Positions 28,974 to 38,174 of a stretch of 64,000 bases of DNA are shown in pieces. The DNA is from CAVWDI01 sp963753725 (GTDB lineage Bacteria > Chloroflexota > Anaerolineae > Anaerolineales > UBA4823). The notes beneath the pieces are model-generated. The model did no database searches, was not told where the DNA came from, and saw only the letters and a program-made list of their open reading frames with translations. Position 1 is the stretch's first letter, and each line of letters opens with the position of its first letter. Location of the stretch: NCBI GenBank assembly GCA_963753725.1, contig CAVWDI010000017.1, positions 62,001-126,000 on the forward strand. The letters run 5' to 3'. A program made the position numbers and the translations under genes.

Positions 28974-29801
28974 ATGTTAAATAATGCTATCAGGTTTTGG
29001 TTGATCATCGTTTTCCTTATATCTTCATGTCAGCCGTTACAAAACTTTTTGGAACCCGATTCTCCCAAATTTGAAGGTGATTTTTCTAACCCATCAGAAT
29101 TTTCTGATGGGTTTATAAAAGTAGTTACATGGAATATCCGCTATTCACTGGAGACTGAAAAAGCGATAAATGAGCTTCATGAATCCGAAGAGCTTAATGG
29201 AGCAGATTTCCTGCTTCTTCAGGAAGTTGATGAGAAAAGCGTCAAATCAATAGCTAAATCCCTCCAATATGCATATATTTACTATCCTGCATCCAAACAT
29301 ACCTACCACAATAAAAACTTCGGGAATGCAGTGCTTTCGAAATGGCCGATTATTCAAACACAAAAGCTGATCCTGCCTAATCAAAACCCAAAGAATCAAC
29401 AAAAGAGGATTGCTGTAAAAGCCATCGTTAAAATCGGATATGAACAAGTTTCGGTTTACAGCATTCATACTGAGACAAATTGGATGAATATAAAGAAGAG
29501 AGATGAACAAATAGATTATTTAAGAAAAGATGTTGGAGATGATGAACGGATGATTATCATTGGCGGTGATTTTAATACTTTGACGCATGCGAGCGTTCGA
29601 AATTTGGAGAATAGGTTTGCCAAAACAGGGATGGTTCAGGCTTCAGAAGGAGCGGATCATTCCGTAAATTTCTGGGGATTTCAATTTCCAATGGACCATA
29701 TTTTTACTAATAATTTTCGAATAATTGAGAATGGTGTCTGGAAGAGAACTAATGCAAGCGATCATTTTCCTATTTGGGTAGTTTTGGAATCCGAAGAATA
29801 A
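28974..29801 (+). CDS. Endonuclease/exonuclease/phosphatase-fold lipoprotein
   Basis: The ATG at 28974 (MLNNAIRFWLIIVFLISSCQ) gives a lipoprotein signal with lipobox LISSC. The mature part has the EEP-superfamily motifs: VVTWNIRY (N), FLLLQEVDE (E), SVYSIHTETNW (H), IIIGGDFNTLTH (D-x-N) and NASDHFPIWV (DH). These enzymes cut phosphodiesters (DNases, sphingomyelinases, phosphatases). As a lipid-anchored extracellular enzyme it may process DNA or lipid head groups. An upstream in-frame ATG at 28950 would push the hydrophobic core deeper and is less likely. Confidence 0.85.
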   Translation: MLNNAIRFWLIIVFLISSCQPLQNFLEPDSPKFEGDFSNPSEFSDGFIKVVTWNIRYSLETEKAINELHESEELNGADFLLLQEVDEKSVKSIAKSLQYAYIYYPASKHTYHNKNFGNAVLSKWPIIQTQKLILPNQNPKNQQKRIAVKAIVKIGYEQVSVYSIHTETNWMNIKKRDEQIDYLRKDVGDDERMIIIGGDFNTLTHASVRNLENRFAKTGMVQASEGADHSVNFWGFQFPMDHIFTNNFRIIENGVWKRTNASDHFPIWVVLESEE

Positions 29802-29849
29802 ATATGAAAAAGGATTTATAATTCAATTAATAATTTTATGGAGAAAAAA

Positions 29850-30212
29850 ATGACGAAATCAAAGCAATCAAGAGAAAGAGGTTTATGGCTATCAATCTGG
29901 TTGATACTAATCATGCTTCACAGTATTGTAGCGGCAGTGATTATTTACATTACTGCAAATCAACCAGATGCACCTGCCACATTTCCCTGGTACATATCAG
30001 CATTAGTATTAGCTGTAATTGCAAAATTGATCGGTGCAATCGCGATTTGGAATTGGCGAAAATGGGGACTTTATTTATATGCAGCCGGTGTATTTGTATC
30101 AATCGTAGTCGGACTGATGTTAACCGGTTTACTATCGTTTGTGTTTGTTTATATACTCCCTCTAGCAATCTTGGGTTGGTTACTGAGAGATAAATATGAA
30201 AATTTCCAATGA
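29850..30212 (+). CDS. Small four-helix membrane protein
   Basis: About 120 residues with four hydrophobic segments: LWLSIWLILIMLHSIVAAVI, WYISALVLAVIAKLIGAIAI, WGLYLYAAGVFVSIVVGLML and LLSFVFVYILPLAILGWLL. The WRKWGLYLY loop resembles conserved small membrane proteins of Chloroflexota and Deinococcota of unknown function. I choose the ATG at 29850, spaced from GGAG by 7 bases; another ATG at 29838 lies inside that ribosome site. No enzymatic residue stands out. Confidence 0.7.
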   Translation: MTKSKQSRERGLWLSIWLILIMLHSIVAAVIIYITANQPDAPATFPWYISALVLAVIAKLIGAIAIWNWRKWGLYLYAAGVFVSIVVGLMLTGLLSFVFVYILPLAILGWLLRDKYENFQ

Positions 30213-30310
30213 TAATACTTAAGAGATAGACTTATAAATGCGTGTTATGAATATGGATTCCCAAGCGCTCAACCATTAATATTCATTTGTGAAAATCAAG
30301 CGGTAAACAA

Positions 30311-30339
30311 TCAATGCCTCTAGCAATTTGAGGCATTGA
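30311..30339. terminator. Probable terminator hairpin between convergent genes
   Basis: A perfect 10-bp stem TCAATGCCTC / GAGGCATTGA with a 9-base loop sits between the ends of the small membrane protein gene and the dynamin-like gene. Flanking T-runs are short, so strength is uncertain. Confidence 0.5.
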
Positions 30340-30385
30340 TCGTATTTGGTTATGTGGAGGGATAATACTCAAATTTTCTTCTGTA

Positions 30386-32116
30386 TTAAATATTCTCAAT
30401 TTCAGTTTTTAATTTTTCAAATTCTGATCGAATTCTATCAATCTCACTTTGAGTATCCAATAACCTTCCTTGTTCAGCTCGAACAAATCTTGTATAAGGC
30501 GCAATGGCTTTGTTGATTTTCTGGATACTCTTTTCAATTTCTTTTAAGAATTGGTTTTGCAGTGTTTCGATTAATTGATCGCGAAGTTCTGAAACTTTAA
30601 CGTGAAGCTCCTTTTTGGCCATTCTGCGGCGTGCTGGAATTACTATAAACCCTAATACAGCGACCATACTTGCTAATAGAATTCCGGTGATATCTGCGGC
30701 TGCAGATGTGGCAAGGATTGCGACAAGGGTGCCGAGACCAATCGCTCCAATCTCCAATGCTGCTGAAGCTGCCACAGCCAGTTGTGCATCTTCTGCGATA
30801 GATTTTGATACCTGATCTTTATCGTACGAATTAATAATTCTTTGAGCTTCATTACTTATTGATTCGATCAATCGATCCCGTTCGTAACTGATATTGCTGA
30901 AGCCATCATTGCCGACAATACGTTCTTGATAAGATTTTCGACGTTCCACAAGATGTTCATTGACAGCTTGCCATTGGCGAAGATCTGAATCCACTAACCA
31001 GTTAATTAATTCGTCGACTTTATTATCAATTTGATTGGGTACATTCACGATTACCTCACTTTCAAACTCGTGTTGAATCCGGTCTTTATTCAATAAATCG
31101 AAAACACGTGCAATGCGGAATGTGTCCTCAAAAAAATCATCTCCACGTTGTTCCATTTCTAAAAGAACATTATCGAGATCAGCCATACGGAAATCAAAAT
31201 CACGTTTCATGTCGACTTCATAAATCCCTAATTGGGATTCGACATCAGATATCATTTCCACATCGACGTTGAGAGATTCTAGTTTTTCTGAAATGATTAC
31301 CAGATATTTCTCCCCCAAACGCAAACCCACACCAAGCGGATTAAGAAACTTCAATTTAATCCGTTCATCTTCGTCAAGGGTTTGATTGATATACTTTTCA
31401 AGTATTTCGAAATTAGAAGAATCCCATTTTTCCCGATCACCTAATTTTCCCGCTAGTGCATCTCTCGCGCTGACGGGAAAGAGCTCAGGCGTGATACCCA
31501 GTAATTTGTTTGAATTTTCACGGACGAATGCCTCAATTTGTTTTAAATCCGCTTCATTATTGAGGATGTCGATTTTATTAATAATAACAACAATTTTCTT
31601 TCCCCAATCCTGTATGCTGTCAAGGAAAATACGTTCGCTTTCAGTGAAAGGGCGATCTGCTGAAGTAATAAATAGTACAAGATCGGATTGAGGTACAAAT
31701 TGTGCTGTGATTTTCTCGTGATCACGGATGATTGCATTGGTACCAGGTGTATCAACGATACTAATTTCCGCTAACCATCTGATTGGAAGATAGATAATAT
31801 GCTCTTTTTCTGAATTTATTTCTCGTTCTTGTGTTTCTCCATATCGCAAAATATTTAAATGAGTCGTTGTAGGTGTAACACCTTCTTCTAATAATTTTTC
31901 CCCAAGCAGGGCGTTAATAAAAGCACTTTTACCTGAATTGAATTCTCCTACAACTACCAGCAAAAACAAATCATCGATCTTTTTTATGGATTCGGATAAT
32001 ATGTTTTGATCTTCAAGGTTCGCATTGAATTTCGCTAGAATAATTCCTAGATCATGAAGATGATTTCTCTCGAGTTTTAATATATCATCCTGGCGATTGT
32101 TTAATATCTTCATCAT
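30386..32116 (-). CDS. Bacterial dynamin-like GTPase
   Basis: A 576-residue large GTPase. G1 is GEFNSGKSAFINALLG (57-72), G2 probably TPTTTHLN, G3 DTPGTN (122-127) and G4 NKID (180-183). Long helical/coiled-coil arms follow, with a hydrophobic hairpin near residues 455-500 (ALEIGAIGLGTLVAILAT; GILLASMVAVLGFIVIP) that should insert in the membrane, and a C-terminal helical bundle. Relatives remodel or repair membranes and may help in phage defence or stress. It is followed by nothing on the same strand; upstream are plsC and dinB on the same strand. Confidence 0.87.
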   Translation of the reverse strand: MMKILNNRQDDILKLERNHLHDLGIILAKFNANLEDQNILSESIKKIDDLFLLVVVGEFNSGKSAFINALLGEKLLEEGVTPTTTHLNILRYGETQEREINSEKEHIIYLPIRWLAEISIVDTPGTNAIIRDHEKITAQFVPQSDLVLFITSADRPFTESERIFLDSIQDWGKKIVVIINKIDILNNEADLKQIEAFVRENSNKLLGITPELFPVSARDALAGKLGDREKWDSSNFEILEKYINQTLDEDERIKLKFLNPLGVGLRLGEKYLVIISEKLESLNVDVEMISDVESQLGIYEVDMKRDFDFRMADLDNVLLEMEQRGDDFFEDTFRIARVFDLLNKDRIQHEFESEVIVNVPNQIDNKVDELINWLVDSDLRQWQAVNEHLVERRKSYQERIVGNDGFSNISYERDRLIESISNEAQRIINSYDKDQVSKSIAEDAQLAVAASAALEIGAIGLGTLVAILATSAAADITGILLASMVAVLGFIVIPARRRMAKKELHVKVSELRDQLIETLQNQFLKEIEKSIQKINKAIAPYTRFVRAEQGRLLDTQSEIDRIRSEFEKLKTEIENI

Positions 32117-32160
32117 TTTTTCCTTATCTCAATAATATTCCAATCAAGTTATCAAATTTA

Positions 32161-32882
32161 TTAATGCGTGTATTTCATAGTTGCGCGTTTCACAAGATTG
32201 CTTCGAGATCCCTCCGGGAATTGAAGATATTCTTCAGTCGCCTGGGACAAGTTTGAATAAAATCCACGATATGGCGGTGGTAATAGTGCTGCAAGTTGAT
32301 ACATAATTTCATCGGTCATTTGTTGGCGAATGGATGTGTTCACTTTATGTGTGCTTTGCATTAATTCAAATTGGTTTCCTACGACAATATTGAAATTCAC
32401 CTTCTTAAACTCTTTAAATCGTCTTTATAGTTTTCATTACCGAAGAAACCCAAAGGCAGCATTGGTGCACCACTTTGGCGAGCCAGGGTTACAACTCCTT
32501 GATGTCCACGACCTAATTTGCCATCCCCACTGCGAGTGCCTTCTGGCGCTAAACCAATAATCATATTTTCATTTAAAGCATCAAGGGCGGAACGAATTGC
32601 GCTAATATCTACTTCCCCTCGATGAATAGGAATAGCCCCCCAAATTTCTGCCAGGTATCTTAAAAATGGATTCTCCCAACCTTCAGCTTTAGCAAAGCCA
32701 GTTACAGGACGCGGCTGGAGGTGAGTGTAGAGTAGGGGAACCTCGATGAAATTAATGTGATTGCTTACTAAAATTAATGGTCCAATTTTAGGAATTTTTT
32801 CCAATTCCTGGTGATTTATCCGGCATAGAAACCGAAGCAAATTCTTTATTGAGTAGTTTACAATGGTTGCATCAATCCGCAT
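32161..32882 (-). CDS. 1-acyl-sn-glycerol-3-phosphate acyltransferase (PlsC family), one frameshift
   Basis: It should acylate lysophosphatidic acid during phospholipid synthesis. Motif I is LVSNHINFIEVPLL (HxxxxE in place of HxxxxD), motif III GLAPEGTRSGDGKLGRGHQG and motif IV-like GAPMLPLGFFG. The frame changes near 32405 (NYKDDLK to KEFKKVNFNIVVGNQFEL); the ending QQMTDEIMYQLAALLPPPYRGFYSNL is typical. Start ATG 32882 lies 4 bases from the dinB stop, so the two are co-transcribed. The E in motif I deserves a check against homologs. Confidence 0.8.
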
Positions 32883-32886
32883 TGAA

Positions 32887-34103
32887 TTAAGACCTGACGG
32901 TATTGTAAGTATCTTTACTTTTTAAATTGCTGGCTCTTTGAACAATTCGATCTCCAAAGCGATCGCGTAAAGTATCCAGGGCATCTTGAAGTTGCTTGTC
33001 CTTTTGTTCAGAAACCAGATTCGGATCTTCCCAAAAACTGAGCTGTCGTATTGGTGTATCAAATCCACTTACACCAACTCCGAGTAAGCGTACAGGTTTA
33101 CCGTTTATCCATGTCTCATTAAACAGTTTAAGAATTGTATTATATATGACCTTACTTTGATTAGTTGGAATAACTAAAGATGTTTGCCTGGATAGCGTTG
33201 AGAAATCCGCCCAACGAAGTTTTAATTTTACTGTTTTGCCGGATTTATTTGAGCGTCGAAGTCTTCTGCCAACATTTTCGGAGAGTGACAATAGCGTTCT
33301 TTTCAAGGTGTCGATATCTGACACATCTTCCGCATAGGTTCTCTCGTGACTTACAGATTTTAATTTCATGGTTTGTAGAGATGGGGCGATTATCGATACC
33401 TTTGGCTCGAACGGCGAATTTGCTCCCATGTTTCCCAAATAACTCTGTGAGTTCTATATCGGGAATATTCGCAAGATCACCAATCGTATTTATCCCTAAT
33501 TTTATTAAATTTTTCAGCAGTTTTTGCTCCTACACCCCATAAAGCATTTACTGGAAGTGGAGCCAAAAATTCAAATTCGTGACCCATAGGGACAACCGTA
33601 ATGGCATTGGGGGGGTAATCACCGGTGTAAGAGGCTTTACCGAAGTCGTTGGCAATCTTCGCGACAAGTTTGTTGGTCGCTACTCCAATCGAACTGGGCA
33701 ACCCATAAAGGCGCCTAATGGAGGACTGCAGATTTTTAGCAATTAGTTCTCCAGGTTCTGGTAAATCGCTAACATCGAAGAAAGATTCATCGATTGATAT
33801 CTGTTCAACTAGAGGAGTGAGTGCATGGACTTGTTTCATAACCTGTTCGGATATTTTTGAATATTGTCGGTGATGAGATTTGACAATTATTAATTGTGGG
33901 CATACGCTCACTGCCTGTGACATAGGCATGGCAGAATGAACACCAAATTTTCGAGCAGCATATGAACAAGAAGCAACTACCCCTCGTGCATCAGGGCTTC
34001 CACCAACTGCAAATGGTTTGCCAGCTAAAGAAGGGTTATATAACTCCTCAACAGCACAAAAGAAAGCATCCAAATCAAGGTGTAAAATTTTCCGATATAC
34101 CAA
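32887..34103 (-). CDS. dinB: DNA polymerase IV (DinB, Y family), two frameshifts
   Basis: An error-prone translesion polymerase of about 405 residues. N-terminus: KILHLDLDAFFCAVEE (first metal Asp), GVVASCSYAARKFGVHSAMP, ISIDESFFDVSD (catalytic DE), SSIGVATNKLVAKIANDFGK. Breaks: near 33500, in an A5T3 run (KFNKIRDKYDW versus KLIKLGINTIGDLANIPDIEL), and near 33365 (after NRPISTNHEIK). The little-finger part reads SVSHERTYAEDVSDIDTLKR and LLGVGVSGFD. No LexA-type box is visible within 140 bases upstream. It is followed at once by plsC. Confidence 0.88.
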
Positions 34104-34247
34104 GATACCATTCTCTCTTTACGGAGTTGAATTCAATCCTGTCAACTAATTGTTTAATTCAATCTCTTCAAGGGATAACCCTACTGATAACTGCGCATAG
34201 ATTATCGATTTTTTGTTTTGTACATTTATTAAGCTTGTCTTTTGAAT

Positions 34248-35235
34248 TTAATTATTTGAAATTGGAAAAATAATCCAGCGTCCAGCTGGTATTTCTTCCA
34301 ATGTTCCAAGTGAATTGTAGAAAATCAACTTATCTGTTGATATCGAATATTTCTCTGAAAGATCATTTATGGTTGTCTGAGAGTCAACAAATACGATTTG
34401 AAATTTTGGAATATCATTCGTTTCTTTTTCTCCTGGTATGATAACTAACAGCGTCCCGACCCATAAATTTGCTCCTTCTATTAAATCATTTGCAGCGATA
34501 ATAAGATCAACAGATGTATCGAAGTTTTCAGCGATCCTGCCAAAAAACTCTCCATCTTTTACCGCATGGATTACGAAGCGATTATCCGGTCCAAAAGGAG
34601 TTCTCCAATACAGGACCCGCAGTAGGAAAAATTGATGTTGGAGTAGTAGTATCTGTTGGAACTGGAGTGTTAGTGACTGTTTGCGATGGCGTTGGAGGTT
34701 TTTCAGTAGAAGTAGTGGAAGGGGATATTCCTGCTGGCGTTTCGGTAAAGATTGCAGCTCCCTGGTCTTCTCCGGTACCAAATTCAATAGCTGTTAAGGT
34801 AGGAATATCTGAGGCGCCATGGAGGGTGGGTGAAGCAGTACTTATTGAAACTGGGTTAAATGGATATATATTCTGTATATAAAGGATGTAAATAGATAAA
34901 ACGAATAGAAGGACAACTATAGAGGAAACAATAAATATTCGCCTGTAGCTGGAAAAAAAACGAATTGATGTAGGTTGGCCTTGAATTTCTTGAGGTAATG
35001 GGCCTTGCCAGGTTGAAGTATTGACCGGACAGGTTTTAAAATTTGTGTCTAAACAGAAATTTTCCTGGTGAGATAAAGTAATTGATTGATGCGGTTCAAC
35101 TCGAAAACAATGATTTCCTGGACTGGGATATGAAAAGAATGTACTGCTGTCATCCCTGGTTCCAATAAAAGGGCATACTTTATTGGGTAAATTGGAATTA
35201 GGTTTATAAGGTTTTTGATTTTGTATCAAATTCAT
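34248..35235 (-). CDS. Single-pass membrane LysM protein with a cytoplasmic Cys-rich motif, one frameshift
   Basis: The N-terminal 80 residues hold KVCPFIGTRDDSSTFFSYPS, then NHCFR, HQENFCL and FKTCPVN. I recall this Cys pattern from Chloroflexota and actinobacterial LysM proteins. One transmembrane helix follows (IFIVSSIVVLLFVLSIYIL), then a Thr/Pro linker and, after a frame change near 34600, two LysM-like repeats (FVIHAVKDGEFFGRIAENFD; FQIVFVDSQTTINDLSEKYS) that should bind peptidoglycan outside. ATG 35235 gives MNLIQNQKPYKPNSN. Function unknown; it may link cytoplasm to wall. Confidence 0.72.
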
Positions 35236-35439
35236 AGTATTTATAAATAAATACACCCGGTCGACATCTTATGGTACCAGCAAACGAATTTTAATATCAT
35301 TGGCAGAATGCTTAATTGTAATCCATAACTTAAAAGGATTAACTCCCCCATATATAACCCACATAATGCGCATAGCCATATACGGATATATAGTTTGGTT
35401 AATATTTACTCGAATTTAGTGAAAATATTCAAAATTTTA

Positions 35440-35468
35440 TTGACAACTTAACCGGTTGCGCTTATATT
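35440..35468 (+). promoter_or_regulatory. Sigma-70 promoter of the sugar ABC operon with LacI-type operator
   Basis: TTGACA (35440-35445) and TATATT (35463-35468) with exactly 17 bases between. The palindrome AACCGGTT (35450-35457) sits in the spacer, a core sequence of many LacI-family operators, so a sugar-responsive repressor probably blocks RNA polymerase here. A leader of about 160 bases precedes the gene; it holds an unused GGAGG near 35555. The rest of the 35257-35636 gap shows no gene. Confidence 0.7.
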
Positions 35469-35636
35469 TTTGTATGAAATATCTAAATATATTTTTAGAT
35501 TATTTAAAAGTACGCAGCTCAATCATCAATAAATACAAGAATTTTACGTAGAAAGGAGGAAAGCCAATTCAAGACTAAAAGAAATAACTAAATTCAATAA
35601 CCAATAAAAGAATTATAAATATTTAGGAGAAATAAG

Positions 35637-37112
35637 ATGAAGAGATCAATTGTGTTCTACTCAGTATTAATACTAATCGCACTGTTTACTGCACAATGCG
35701 CTGCACCGACACCGGAAACAATTATTCAGACTGTTGAGGTAGAAGTTCCTGTTGAAAAGGAAGTCGTTGTAACTCAAGAAGTCGAAGTTGAAAAGATAGT
35801 TACTGAAGTGGTTGAGGTTGAAGTCGAGGCTCCAGCCGTTGAAAAAACGGAAATCGAATTCTGGACCACAGATAATGAACCTGACCGGCTTGATGTTTAT
35901 GAAGATGTGGCCTCTCGTTTTATGGAACAAAATCCAGAATATGATGTCCGCATTGTTGCTATCGAAGAGGCTGGCGTATCTCAAAGAATCGCGACTGCAC
36001 TTGCTGCTAATCGACTACCCGATGTAGTAAGGATGGGTATTGAGCGGGTATCAGCATTTGCTGCAGATGAGATACTGGATGAAGACGCTGCTGCTTCGGT
36101 TGTGGAGAGCATTGGTGAAGATGATTTCCGTGCAGGACCATTAACCATGGTAACAGATCCAGCTACCGGGAAGTTTGCAGCAGTTCCTTATGATGGCTGG
36201 ATCCAAGCAATCTGGTACCGATCGGATGTATTTGAGGAGGCTGGATTGGATGCTCCGACGACATGGGATACCATTAATGCCGCTTGTGAATCGTTACCTG
36301 GAACAGGGAACCTGTTATATGCTGCTGGACTGGGAACAGATCCTGGTCAGAATTATGGTCATCAAGTTTTCGAGCAGGTTGCAATGTCCAACAATGCCTG
36401 GCCGTTTGATGAAGCTGGTAATGTATCCATGAACACTCCGGAGATGGTCGAAGCGCTCCAGTTTTATACAGACCTGCAGCGCTGCGCAATCCCAGGACCA
36501 CAGTACTGGCGTGGTTCTCGCGAAGCATATGAGCTCGATCAATCCGGTATGTTGTTCTACAGCACATATATAATGGATGATCTTGTTGAAGGCTCCGGGA
36601 TGGAGAGCGGTGACAAATTGCAAATTGCAGTCGATGATCTGGCTCTCAAAACTGGATTTGCCCCTGAAATGGTTGGACCCAACGGATCAGCTTCCTATGG
36701 TCAGTTAGTGACTTTAGGAATCATGCAAGGTGCGGACCCTGGTGCGCAAAAACTGGTGGAATTTTTCCTGACCGAAGGATATCAAGATGTTTTGGCTTTG
36801 GCACCGTTGGGAAAGGTTCCAGTTCTCAAGAGTGCTGTGGATGGATGGAGAGGTCTCAGTCCTTTCTTTGAGAATTATTCAGAAGACACGCTTGATCAAA
36901 TAGCTAATGGTTTTGATTCTATGCAGCGCTGGTTATTCCGGCCGGATTATGACGCAACACAGCGGGCGGTTATTGGAGACATTGAAGGGCGGTTACTAAT
37001 ACCTCAAGTAATTAGTAATATCGCGCTTGAAGGAACAATGACTCCCGAAACCGGAGCTCAATGGCTGCAGGAACAAGTCGAAGCGATTGTCGCAGAAAGA
37101 ACGGCTGAGTAA
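35637..37112 (+). CDS. Carbohydrate ABC transporter solute-binding lipoprotein (family 1)
   Basis: A 491-residue extracellular binding protein. Signal peptide MKRSIVFYSVLILIALFTAQC with the lipobox Cys at 21. A Val/Glu repeat linker (residues 33-68) follows, frequent in Chloroflexota binding proteins. The binding fold begins IEFWTTDNEPDRLDVYEDVA and has LAANRLPDVVRMG, FAAVPYDGWIQAIWYRSDVF, GLDAPTTWDTINAACESL, GMLFYSTYI and ALAPLGKVPVLKSA. ATG is 8 bases after AGGAG. It heads an operon with two permeases, but a terminator follows it. No ATPase gene is nearby; a shared MsmK-type ATPase is likely. Confidence 0.92.
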   Translation: MKRSIVFYSVLILIALFTAQCAAPTPETIIQTVEVEVPVEKEVVVTQEVEVEKIVTEVVEVEVEAPAVEKTEIEFWTTDNEPDRLDVYEDVASRFMEQNPEYDVRIVAIEEAGVSQRIATALAANRLPDVVRMGIERVSAFAADEILDEDAAASVVESIGEDDFRAGPLTMVTDPATGKFAAVPYDGWIQAIWYRSDVFEEAGLDAPTTWDTINAACESLPGTGNLLYAAGLGTDPGQNYGHQVFEQVAMSNNAWPFDEAGNVSMNTPEMVEALQFYTDLQRCAIPGPQYWRGSREAYELDQSGMLFYSTYIMDDLVEGSGMESGDKLQIAVDDLALKTGFAPEMVGPNGSASYGQLVTLGIMQGADPGAQKLVEFFLTEGYQDVLALAPLGKVPVLKSAVDGWRGLSPFFENYSEDTLDQIANGFDSMQRWLFRPDYDATQRAVIGDIEGRLLIPQVISNIALEGTMTPETGAQWLQEQVEAIVAERTAE

Positions 37113-37130
37113 TCCTTCAGAAGGAAATTA

Positions 37131-37171
37131 GTAGGGACACAGGGACAAGAACTTGTGTCCCTACATTTTTT
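37131..37171 (+). terminator. Terminator/attenuator between binding protein and permease genes
   Basis: An 11-bp stem GTAGGGACACA / TGTGTCCCTAC (37131-37141 and 37154-37164) is followed by ATTTTTT. It lies 18 bases past the binding-protein stop and 12 bases before the permease start. Partial termination here would give more binding protein than permease. Confidence 0.8.
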
Positions 37172-37182
37172 ATGGAGTGCTT

Positions 37183-38139
37183 ATGACCAGCGCAGTTGAG
37201 CGCAAATCATTTAAAGAGCGATGGAATTCGCTGCAATCTCGAGAAGCCCGGTTGGCATGGGCGTTAATTTTACCTACAGCCCTGATCGTATTTGGTCTGG
37301 TGATATTTCCCGCCGTATTCAGCGTGTGGATCAGTTTTCGAGATGTCGGATTGAATAACCTGAATGATGTTTTTAATGCGCCCTTTGTTGGATTTAAGAA
37401 TTACACAGATGTGTTTAACGATTTTGCATTTAAATTCCAGGGAATGAGAAGTTGGGGAGCTGCAGTAACTTCAATTGTATATTCTTTTGTTGCTACGGTT
37501 TCAACTGTTTTATTGGGTCTGATTGCTGCTTTATTATTAAATCGCCCATTTCGCGGCCGTGGTCTTGCTAGGGCTGTTTTTCTAATTCCTTATGTCGCTC
37601 CTATTGTGAGTATGGCTTTTGTATGGCGTTGGATATTGGATCCTCGCCCTTCTGGAGTATTAAACGACGTTTTATTAAGTACGGGTTTGATTGAAAAGCC
37701 GATAGCCTACTTAGCCACCCGGGGTTTAGCATTACTATTAGTTATTATTTTTGAATCCTGGCGTTACTTCCCATTTGCAATGCTGATGATTTTAGCGAGA
37801 CTGCAGGCGATTGACGATACGCTGTATGAGGCTGCTGAAGTTGATGGCGCCAGTACGATGGCCAAGTTCTGGTATATAACTTTGCCGGAGCTCCGGTATG
37901 TAATCGGAGCTATTTTTCTTTTGCGGTTGATGTGGACGTTCAATAAGTTTGACGATATTTTCTTATTGACTGGAGGGGGATTTGGCACGAAAGTGCTACC
38001 CGTTTTAACATACGAATTCAGTTTTAAGTTATTTAATTTCGGCCGTGGCGCCGCAACCTCAATGATCTTACTGGTAATTTTGGTCGTATTTATGGCAATC
38101 TATATCGGTGTGGTTATGCGTAATGTTGAAGATACATAA
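37183..38139 (+). CDS. Sugar ABC transporter permease, MalF/UgpA type
   Basis: About 318 residues with six transmembrane helices. The EAA loop that meets the ATPase reads YEAAEVDGASTMAKFWYITLPEL; further landmarks are LAWALILPTALIVFGLVIFP, RPFRGRGLARAVFLIPYVAP and FDDIFLLTGGGFGTKVLPV. I place the start at ATG 37183 (MTSAVERKSFKERW), with GGAG 7 bases upstream; an in-frame alternative at 37153 lies inside the terminator stem. It works with the next gene as a heterodimer. Confidence 0.92.
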   Translation: MTSAVERKSFKERWNSLQSREARLAWALILPTALIVFGLVIFPAVFSVWISFRDVGLNNLNDVFNAPFVGFKNYTDVFNDFAFKFQGMRSWGAAVTSIVYSFVATVSTVLLGLIAALLLNRPFRGRGLARAVFLIPYVAPIVSMAFVWRWILDPRPSGVLNDVLLSTGLIEKPIAYLATRGLALLLVIIFESWRYFPFAMLMILARLQAIDDTLYEAAEVDGASTMAKFWYITLPELRYVIGAIFLLRLMWTFNKFDDIFLLTGGGFGTKVLPVLTYEFSFKLFNFGRGAATSMILLVILVVFMAIYIGVVMRNVEDT

Positions 38140-38174
38140 GAAACTTTTGATTTTAAATCTCAGGATTAATTTAA

